Below are positions 15,055 through 19,890 of a DNA stretch of 19,890 bases, piece after piece. The translations under genes and the position numbers were made by a program. How positions within the stretch are numbered: the first letter of the stretch is position 1; each line of letters begins with the position of its first letter. Below the pieces are notes generated by a model that was not told the origin of the DNA, ran no database searches, and worked only from the letters and a program-made list of their open reading frames with translations. Source of the stretch: CAZCFB01 sp964511535 (GTDB lineage: Bacteria; Myxococcota_A; Polyangia; GCA-2747355; CAZCFB01); NCBI GenBank assembly GCA_964511535.1, contig CAZEFW010000174.1, positions 1 to 19,890 on the forward strand, read 5' to 3'.

Positions 15055-15083
15055 GGCTCTCCTCCTGTCTGCCCCGTCAAGGG

Positions 15084-15099
15084 AGCAAGGGGGATGCCA
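15084..15099 (-). promoter_or_regulatory. sigma-54-type (-24/-12) promoter for DUF2914 copy 2
   Basis: The minus strand reads TGGCATCCCCCTTGCT, with the invariant GG and GC 10 bases apart. It differs at one base from the element before DUF2914 copy 1. Transcription would start near 15073, about 20 bases before the ATG. Confidence 0.72.
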
Positions 15100-15235
15100 G
15101 GCCGGATGGGAGGGCGTAACTGTCAGGGATCATTGTCGGCCGCAGGCAGTGGCGCCCGGGCAGTGGCAAAAAACACACGCGGCGTTGGCCGCTGAGGCGA
15201 AAGTCGGGGCTGATGATTACGCCGGCCGGGGATCT

Positions 15236-15814
15236 CTACCTGCGGCCCACGCCCAGCAGGGGGCGCATGGTCTGGTCCTCGAAGGGAACCGAAAACCCGG
15301 TGTCCACCGACAGCACCTGCAGGCCGGCGCCCTGCAAGGCTGCCCGGATCCCCTCGCGCGTCAGGCCGAACGGCTCGTCAGCCTCGGGGTCGAGCTCCCA
15401 GTCCCACTGCAGCAGCAGCCCCCCCTCGCGCAGCTGCCCGGCCAGACCCGTTACCGTCGACGGGTAGTCCTCCAGAAAGGCGCACACCGAGGAGCAGAGC
15501 ACCAGGTCGTGGCGCCCCTCGGCCTCGGGCAGCGCGTTGAAGGTGTGCACATGGCTCCAGCCGCCACGGGCGATCTTGTCCTGCAGCACCGCGAGCATGG
15601 CGGCCGAGCTATCCACGGCGTCCACGCGCGCGCAGGTCCCGGCCAGCTTCTCGGTCAGCAGGCCCGTGCCGCAGCCGAAGTCCAGCGCCGAGGCGCCGGC
15701 CAGGTCCAGCCCGTGAGCGCTGGCGGTCTGCTCCAGCGATTTGAACGCCGCGGCCGCGTAGCATCGCACAGCCTCGTTATCATCCCAGGTCGCCGCTTCT
15801 TCGTCCCAGCTCAT
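15236..15814 (-). CDS. class I SAM-dependent methyltransferase (substrate unknown)
   Basis: The 192-residue protein shows the Rossmann-type SAM fold: ASALDFGCGTGLLTEKL (43-59) is motif I, RVDAVDSSAAML carries the acidic residue after strand 2 (D68), and HDLVLCSSVCAFLEDYPS and LREGGLLLQWDWEL are the later strands. MSWDEEAATWDDNEAVR is a typical start for this subgroup, so I use ATG 15814 rather than ATG 15847; neither has a clear ribosome site. The substrate cannot be inferred. It is transcribed divergently from the reductase operon with 76 bases between, and lies upstream of DUF2914 copy 2 on the same strand but 181 bases away, beyond that gene's own promoter. Confidence 0.85.
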   Translation of the reverse strand: MSWDEEAATWDDNEAVRCYAAAAFKSLEQTASAHGLDLAGASALDFGCGTGLLTEKLAGTCARVDAVDSSAAMLAVLQDKIARGGWSHVHTFNALPEAEGRHDLVLCSSVCAFLEDYPSTVTGLAGQLREGGLLLQWDWELDPEADEPFGLTREGIRAALQGAGLQVLSVDTGFSVPFEDQTMRPLLGVGRR

Positions 15815-15854
15815 GGGTAGAGGTTCTAGCATGACCCCATGGAGCATGGCACCC

Positions 15855-15884
15855 GGGACACGCGCCCCCCCGGTGCGCGATAAT
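15855..15884 (+). promoter_or_regulatory. candidate promoter giving a leaderless reductase transcript
   Basis: GGGACA (15855-15860) and GATAAT (15879-15884) are 18 bases apart. Transcription would begin at or next to the A of ATG 15891. No ribosome site is visible before that ATG, which fits leaderless initiation. Confidence 0.35.
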
Positions 15885-15890
15885 GCGCTG

Positions 15891-16445
15891 ATGACCCGAC
15901 CCGAGACGAGCGTCTACATCGCGACCACCCTCGACGGCTTCATCGCGCGGCCCGACCACCGGCTGGACTGGCTGGAGCATGACAGCCTCGGCGAGGATTA
16001 CGGCTACTCGCGCTTCCGCGACACCCTCGACGCCCTGGTGCTCGGGCGGCGCACCTACCAGCAGGTGCTCGGCTTCGACGTGCCGTGGCCCTACGCCGGG
16101 CTGCGGACCATCGTGTGGAGCCGGTCGCTGAGCAACGACGATATTCCGGCCTCCCTGCGCGCCGAGGCAGTGGAGGCGAGTGCCCTGGGGCCGACGGCGC
16201 TGCTGGCGGAGCTGGGCGGCCGCGGGCTGAAGCACGCCTGGATCGACGGCGGCGCCACCGTGCAGGCGTTCCTCGCCGCGGGCGAGATCGACGTCATCAC
16301 CGTCACGCGGATGCCGATCCTCATCGGCCAGGGCGTCCCCCTGTTCGGCCAGCTGCCAGGCGATGCGCGGCTGGAGCACCTGAACACAACCGCCTTCGAG
16401 TCCGGCGTGGTGCAGAGCAGCTACGCCGTGCTGGAGCAGCCATGA
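15891..16445 (+). CDS. dihydrofolate reductase / RibD C-terminal family protein
   Basis: The 184-residue protein belongs to the RibD_C/DHFR-like fold, NAD(P)H-dependent reductases whose small stand-alone members mostly have no known substrate. YIATTLDGFIARPDHRLDWL (9-28) is the family opening, ALVLGRRTYQQVLGF the nucleotide-binding helix, and HAWIDGGATVQAFLAAGEIDVI followed by RMPILIGQGVPLFG the conserved C-terminal block. It resembles YwjB/YyaP-type proteins more than true folate-pathway DHFR. The start is the ATG just before TRPETSVYIA. Its TGA overlaps the next ATG (ATGA), so it begins a three-gene coupled operon with a methyltransferase and YaiI. Confidence 0.85.
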   Translation: MTRPETSVYIATTLDGFIARPDHRLDWLEHDSLGEDYGYSRFRDTLDALVLGRRTYQQVLGFDVPWPYAGLRTIVWSRSLSNDDIPASLRAEAVEASALGPTALLAELGGRGLKHAWIDGGATVQAFLAAGEIDVITVTRMPILIGQGVPLFGQLPGDARLEHLNTTAFESGVVQSSYAVLEQP

Positions 16446-17086
16446 CCGACCAGGTTCGCGACGCGTACGATGGCTGGGCGGAGACCTACGACGAGATGCC
16501 CAACCTCACCCGGGACCTCGACGCTGTGCTGCTGCGCCGGGACCTGAGCGGCCGGGACCTGGGCGACGTGCTGGAGCTCGGCTGCGGCACGGGCAAGAAC
16601 ACCCGGTGGCTAATGCGCCACGCGCAAAGCGTCATCGGGCTCGACCTGTCGCCCGGGATGCTGGCGCGATGCCGGCAGCGCGTCGACGGGGTGGACGCGC
16701 GCCAGGCCGACCTGACGGAGAGGTGGCCGCTGGAGGACAGGTCCGTTGATGTGGTGCTGGCGGACCTGGTGCTGGAGCATGTGCAGGACCTCGAGCATGT
16801 GGCCCGCGAGGCCGCGCGCGTGCTGCGCCCGGGCGGGGGCGTCCGGCTGGCCGAGTTCCACCCGCGGCGTCAGCAAGAGGGCAAGGCGGCCCGGTTCGAC
16901 GACGGCGAGGGCCAGGAGGTCAGGCCCACCGCGTTTGTTCACAGCACAGATTCGTACGTCGGCGCGTTTTACAGCGCCGGGTTCGCGTTCGAGGCGCTGG
17001 CGGAGCCTCGGCACCCCGACGATGAGCTGAGCCGCCCGCCGCGCCTGCTGGTGCTGGAGTTCTCGCTGCCCGGGGAGGGCTCATGA
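16442..17086 (+). CDS. class I SAM-dependent methyltransferase (Methyltransf_11 type)
   Basis: The 214-residue protein starts VRDAYDGWAETYDEM, the common opening of UbiE/BioC-like methyltransferases. VLELGCGTGKNTRWL (43-57) is motif I, VIGLDLSPGML carries the SAM-ribose acid (D68), RQADLTERWPLEDRSVDVVLADLVLEHV is the motif II region, and ARVLRPGGGVRLAEFHP motif III. The small-molecule substrate is unknown. Both ends overlap neighbours by ATGA, so translation is coupled to the reductase before it and YaiI after it. It is not closely similar to the methyltransferase at 15236-15814 beyond the shared fold. Confidence 0.88.
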   Translation: MTDQVRDAYDGWAETYDEMPNLTRDLDAVLLRRDLSGRDLGDVLELGCGTGKNTRWLMRHAQSVIGLDLSPGMLARCRQRVDGVDARQADLTERWPLEDRSVDVVLADLVLEHVQDLEHVAREAARVLRPGGGVRLAEFHPRRQQEGKAARFDDGEGQEVRPTAFVHSTDSYVGAFYSAGFAFEALAEPRHPDDELSRPPRLLVLEFSLPGEGS

Positions 17087-17541
17087 AGACCCTCTACATC
17101 GACGCTGACGCGTGCCCGGTCAAGAAGGAGGCCTACCGCGTGGCCGCCCGCTACGGCTGGCCCACCTTCGTCGTGGCCAACCAGTTCATCAACGCGCCGG
17201 CCTCGCAGATCATCTTCTGCATTCAGGTGGGCGACGGCATGGACGAGGCGGACGACTGGATCGCGGAGCGCGCGGGGGTGGGCGACATCGTGATCACGGC
17301 TGATATCCCCCTGGCCGCGCGGGCGCTTGAAAACGGCGCGCGCGCCCTGGGCCCCAGGGGAAGGGAGTTTACCGAGGACTCCATCGGCGACGCCCTGGCC
17401 AGCCGCGCCCTGTCGCAGGATCTGCGCGAGATGGGGGTGGAGACGGGCGGGCCCGCGCCCATGGCCCAGAAGGATCGCTCCCAGTTTCTGCAGAAGCTGG
17501 ATCAGCTGATCAACGCCGCGCAGCGCGAGCAGGACCGGTAG
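17083..17541 (+). CDS. yaiI: UPF0178 family protein (YaiI/YqxD, DUF188)
   Basis: The 152-residue protein has the family signature from the first residues: TLYIDADACPVKKEAYRVAARYG, then VVANQFIN, GMDEADDWIAE, GDIVITADIPLAARALENGA and the terminal DRSQFLQKLDQLINA. The Asp-rich D-x-D start and ITADIPLA suggest a PIN-like nuclease fold, but the biochemical role is not established. Length is normal. One strand (QIIFCIQVGDG) is slightly unusual relative to the common V-rich version. It is coupled to the methyltransferase by ATGA. Inverted arms GACCGG/CCGGTC surround its stop codon (17533-17550), a small hairpin that may end the operon. Confidence 0.92.
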   Translation: MKTLYIDADACPVKKEAYRVAARYGWPTFVVANQFINAPASQIIFCIQVGDGMDEADDWIAERAGVGDIVITADIPLAARALENGARALGPRGREFTEDSIGDALASRALSQDLREMGVETGGPAPMAQKDRSQFLQKLDQLINAAQREQDR

Positions 17542-17650
17542 GCGCCGGTCGCCAACAGCCCGAGCCCCCGCCGTGACCAAAATGAGGGGCGCCAGCGCCA
17601 GCCTGCGCCATGCTTACGTTTGTTTAACTGCACAATTGCCAGAGGACCCG

Positions 17651-18415
17651 ATGAGCTCCGAGCGCAAGGCGCTGATTCGAAAGCTGCTCAAGGGGATCGA
17701 GACCGGCGATCCCGAGGCCGTGGCGGTGGTGGACGAGGAGCGCTACATCCAGCACAACCCCCAGACCCACGAGGGCAGCGAGGGGCTGGCCGCGCTGTTC
17801 GCGCGGCTGGCCAGGACGTCACCGCGGGTGAACCTCGTGCGGGTCTTCTCCGACGGGGATCATGTCTTCGCTCACACCGAGTACGACTTCGCCACCCGCC
17901 GCATCGGCTTCGAGGTCTTCCGCTTCGAGGGCGACCGGGCGGTCGAGCACTGGGACAACATCCAGCCGCGGCGCGGCCCGAACCCATCGGGCCGGACCAT
18001 GGTCGATGGTCCCACGGAGGCCGCGGACCTGGACCGGACCGAGGACAACCGCGGCCTGGTGCGGGCCTTCGTCGAGCAGGTGCTCATTGGACGCCGGATG
18101 GAGCGGTTCGTGCGGTACGTGGACGTGGAGCAGCTGGCGCAGCATGACCCCGAGCTGCCCGACGGGGGCGGCGCCTGGCGGGCCGCGCTCGGCGCCACCT
18201 CGGGCGGCCGCCCGGTGATGGATGTTCAGCGGCTGCACCGGGTCCTCGCCGAAGGATCCTTCGTGCTCACGGTCTGCGAGGGGTACCTCGACGGCGTGCA
18301 CACCTCGTTTTATGACCTGTACCGGGTCGCCGGGGCGAAGCTCGTCGAGCGCTGGAACACCGTCGAGGCGGTGCCGCCGGCGTCCGAGTGGAAGAACGAC
18401 AACGGCAAGTTCTGA
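17651..18415 (+). CDS. tandem NTF2-like/SnoaL-like protein
   Basis: The 254-residue product contains two SnoaL-like (NTF2-fold) halves: residues about 1-115 with ALIRKLLKGIETGDPEAVAVVDEERYIQHNPQ and the closing VFRFEGDRAVEHWDNIQP, and about 130-245 with GLVRAFVEQVLIGRRMERFVRYVDVEQLAQHDPEL and DLYRVAGAKLVERWNTVEAVP. The His and Asn of YIQHNP and the His of LAQHDP line the usual pocket. Such proteins are often secondary-metabolite cyclases, isomerases or uncharacterised stress proteins; no substrate is indicated. I chose ATG 17651 because AGAGGA lies just upstream and similarity begins there; the frame stays open to 17573. A small AT-rich patch (17610-17640) precedes it and may hold its promoter. 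The VOC gene follows by 17 bases. Confidence 0.85.
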   Translation: MSSERKALIRKLLKGIETGDPEAVAVVDEERYIQHNPQTHEGSEGLAALFARLARTSPRVNLVRVFSDGDHVFAHTEYDFATRRIGFEVFRFEGDRAVEHWDNIQPRRGPNPSGRTMVDGPTEAADLDRTEDNRGLVRAFVEQVLIGRRMERFVRYVDVEQLAQHDPELPDGGGAWRAALGATSGGRPVMDVQRLHRVLAEGSFVLTVCEGYLDGVHTSFYDLYRVAGAKLVERWNTVEAVPPASEWKNDNGKF

Positions 18416-18432
18416 AGATCAGGAGGCATGAG

Positions 18433-18843
18433 ATGAAACGAACCTGGCCCATCATCGCAGTGGAGGACGTCCAGGCGAGCTCTCGCTGGTACCAGCAGCT
18501 CCTCGGGTGCAGCAGCAGCCACCCCGGCGAGGACACCTTCGACCAGATCCTCGACGAGGACGGCACCGTGCTGTTGTGCCTGCACGCCTGGGCAGTGGGA
18601 GGAGATCATGACCACCCGCCGTTCAAGGACAGGCAGGCCGCCCGGCCCGGCAACGGCTTGCTGCTCTTCATCTGCGTGGATGACCATGACGACGCCCTCG
18701 ACAGGGCGCGGGCCAAGGACCTGCCCCTGGCCGAGGAGCCGCACCCGAACCCCAACTCCGGCGCCATGGAGTTTTCGCTGTACGACCCGGACGGCTACTT
18801 CGTCACCATCAGCGCCTTCGACGCGTCGATGATGCTCAAGTGA
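18433..18843 (+). CDS. VOC/glyoxalase-superfamily protein
   Basis: The 136-residue protein has two beta-alpha-beta-beta-beta modules: WPIIAVEDVQASSRWYQQLLGC opens the first and GLLLFICVDDHDDALDRARAKDLPL the second, ending with FSLYDPDGYFVTIS. VOC proteins include glyoxalase I, dioxygenases and drug-binding resistance proteins. Candidate ligands are the His of LCLHAW and a Glu near EFSLYDPDG, but the metal set is not clear enough to name an enzyme. The start at 18433 has AGGAGG 6 bases upstream. It is probably co-transcribed with the NTF2-like gene 17 bases before. The REP array starts 7 bases after its stop. Confidence 0.87.
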   Translation: MKRTWPIIAVEDVQASSRWYQQLLGCSSSHPGEDTFDQILDEDGTVLLCLHAWAVGGDHDHPPFKDRQAARPGNGLLLFICVDDHDDALDRARAKDLPLAEEPHPNPNSGAMEFSLYDPDGYFVTISAFDASMMLK

Positions 18844-18850
18844 CGTCGGC

Positions 18851-18967
18851 GCGGCGTCTCGCCGCGTGGGCCCAAATGTAGACGCGGCGTCTCGCCGCGT
18901 GGGCTCAATTGTAGACGCGGCGTCTCGCCGCGTGGGCTCAATTGTAGACGCGGCGTCTCGCCGCGTG
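18851..18967 (+). repeat. REP array, left flank (33-bp period)
   Basis: Four palindromic cores GCGGCG-TCT-CGCCGC at 18851, 18884, 18917 and 18950 are spaced exactly 33 bases apart. Copies 2-4 have GTAG immediately before an 8-bp stem (ACGCGGCG/CGCCGCGT). The linker is GGGCTCAATT or close to it. This is the usual REP design for a REP-associated tyrosine transposase: a GTAG tetranucleotide 5' of a hairpin. Confidence 0.92.
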
Positions 18968-18975
18968 CGGGTTGG

Positions 18976-19761
18976 TCACGAAAGCCGCGTCGTGCGGCTT
19001 CTACGCGGCGAAGTAGGCGTGGCGTCTCGCCGCGTGAGCTCCGTCTCAGTCCAGGAATGCCGCTCAATCCCAAGCAAAAATTCCCCGCTCTCGAGACCCA
19101 TCGGGTTGCGCTTGATGTAGGTCCGGAACCGCTCGAAGCTCTCTGCATTGCGCACGATGTGGTCGAATGATTCCTTCTGCCAGACCTTGCCCCTGCGCCC
19201 CAGGGCCCTGTTTATTTCCTTGGCTGAAAATGACTTGATGCTGTGCAAGATCCCGGTGAGGTCTCTGCTCGGCATCGTGGTCATCTGCAGATGAACATGG
19301 TTGGGCATGAGGACCCAGTCGTGGAGCAGGTACCGCTCTCCATCGAAGAACAGCAGGGTGTCCCGCACGATGGTCTGGGCACGCTGGTTTCGGAGCAGGC
19401 ACGCGCCGTAACCTGCATCGAGGTGTCTTTCCATGGCCATGAAGAAGCGGCGGTACTCCTTTCTCTGTGTGAGAGAATGTGGTTCGGGATTGGCCCGAAG
19501 CCAGCGGTTCCGGTCCTCCTCGACCCGGTCGATGACGACCCTGGGTAGGGAGTCTGCCAGACGGAATGTGACGTAGTAGGTGGCAACCTCCTGCCGCCAG
19601 TGGGGCAGGTTTCCGTTGAGGAAGCCGGTGGCGCCGGAGCGATCGAAGTAGGAGGTTGTGGGCGAATCCGTGGATCTGGGAGAAGGACCTCGCGGAAGGG
19701 CTGACAGGATCATGAAGCGGCGGGACGCAGCTCCTAAATTAATAGTTCTCAGCTTTTTCAT
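18976..19761 (-). CDS. REP-associated tyrosine transposase (RAYT, Y1/HUH family)
   Basis: RAYTs are single-copy relatives of IS200/IS605 transposases that cut single-stranded REP hairpins. The 261-residue frame holds GFLNGNLPHWRQEVATYYVTFRLADSLP (subgroup opening, about 46-73), MPNHVHL (HUH residues H155, H157), LTGILHSIKSFSAKEINRALGR, VWQKESFDHIVR and RTYIKRNP with the likely catalytic Y215. The domain looks intact. The last ~25 residues (after HSWTETE) are translated from REP sequence, and residues 11-16 (AASRRF) are also encoded by a degenerate REP-like core, so both ends were shaped by repeats. ATG 19761 follows AACAGGAGT too closely for an ideal ribosome site; ATG 19713 is an alternative. 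REP arrays flank it on both sides. Confidence 0.9.
   Translation of the reverse strand: MKKLRTINLGAASRRFMILSALPRGPSPRSTDSPTTSYFDRSGATGFLNGNLPHWRQEVATYYVTFRLADSLPRVVIDRVEEDRNRWLRANPEPHSLTQRKEYRRFFMAMERHLDAGYGACLLRNQRAQTIVRDTLLFFDGERYLLHDWVLMPNHVHLQMTTMPSRDLTGILHSIKSFSAKEINRALGRRGKVWQKESFDHIVRNAESFERFRTYIKRNPMGLESGEFLLGIERHSWTETELTRRDATPTSPRRSRTTRLS
18982..19035. repeat. opposed REP pair (BIME-like) at the 3' end of the RAYT gene
   Basis: On the minus strand GTAG (19004-19001) precedes AAGCCGC-ACGAC-GCGGCTT, a 7-bp hairpin with a sequence unlike the main REP. On the plus strand GTAG (19013-19016) precedes GCGTGGCG-TCT-CGCCGCGT, a REP whose two changed bases keep pairing through G-T wobble. The head-to-head arrangement resembles a bacterial interspersed mosaic element. 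Confidence 0.7.
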
Positions 19762-19791
19762 ACTCCTGTTATCGGATTGAAGAACAGGAGT
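19762..19791 (-). promoter_or_regulatory. hairpin covering the RAYT ribosome site
   Basis: ACTCCTGTT and AACAGGAGT (plus-strand 19762-19770 and 19783-19791) form a perfect 9-bp stem with a 12-base loop. In the RAYT mRNA the proximal arm contains AGGAG directly before the ATG at 19761, so the folded form would hide it. This may keep transposase translation low. Confidence 0.55.
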
Positions 19792-19810
19792 GTTGCGTAG
19801 ACGCGGGTTT

Positions 19811-19890
19811 GTAGACGCGGCGTCTCGCCGCGTGAGCTCAAATGTAGACGCGGCGTCTCGCCGCGTGGGCTCAAATGTAGACGCGGCGTC
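19811..19890 (+). repeat. REP array, right flank (continues past window end)
   Basis: GTAG-REP units with cores at 19817, 19850 and 19883 (the last cut by the window end) repeat the 33-base period and orientation of the left array. A decayed partial copy (GTAGACGCGGG) lies at 19797-19807. Confidence 0.92.

Noticed and set aside
15145..15167. Direct repeat GGCAGTGGC with a 14-base period upstream of DUF2914 copy 2.
   Set aside because: It is short, GC-rich and not present upstream of copy 1, so an activator-site claim is not supported.
18851..18967. CRISPR-like array with a 33-base period.
   Set aside because: The whole 33-base unit repeats, so there are no unique spacers, and the units carry GTAG-hairpins and flank a RAYT.

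Overview
The window is high-GC DNA (roughly 70% by eye) from a bacterium. Evidence for a bacterium is lipoprotein signal peptides, a PilZ domain, Shine-Dalgarno sites, sigma-54-type promoters and a REP-associated transposase with its palindromes. A MYXO-CTERM-like tail on the M23 peptidase points to Myxococcota or another deltaproteobacterial-grade lineage; this is an inference. No tRNA, rRNA or CRISPR array was seen.

Layout. (1) 1-2775, minus: gatE then gatD (truncated by the window edge), the two-subunit Glu-tRNA(Gln) amidotransferase usually regarded as archaeal. (2) 3016-9419, plus: an orphan ZnuA-like lipoprotein lacking one expected metal ligand, then a giant DUF2339-DUF3999 fusion membrane protein with an acidic hexanucleotide-repeat linker, overlapped by a lipoprotein with a probable TIM barrel. 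(3) 9471-11813: a solitary REP element, a secreted DUF2914 protein (minus) behind a sigma-54-type promoter, a HAD-IIA hydrolase/DUF434 pair (plus), and two copies of a 43-bp palindromic repeat between convergent genes. (4) 11823-15054, minus: a second sigma-54-type promoter in front of a DUF2914 paralogue, an M23 peptidase, then a PilZ / thioredoxin-TPR / DsrE cluster with its own candidate sigma-70 promoter. (5) 15236-18843: a methyltransferase (minus) divergent from a translationally coupled plus-strand operon (RibD_C reductase, methyltransferase, YaiI), then an NTF2-like protein and a VOC protein. (6) 18851-19890: a RAYT (Y1/HUH transposase) embedded in 33-bp REP arrays that continue past the window end.

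The strongest second-look items are the bacterial GatDE pair, the matching sigma-54-type promoters on two DUF2914 paralogues, the DUF2339-DUF3999 fusion, the RAYT/REP locus with one REP copy about 9 kb away, and the 43-bp palindrome that supplies the end of a DUF434 gene. Most start codons were moved downstream of the longest open frame using Shine-Dalgarno sites, signal peptides and family N-termini.
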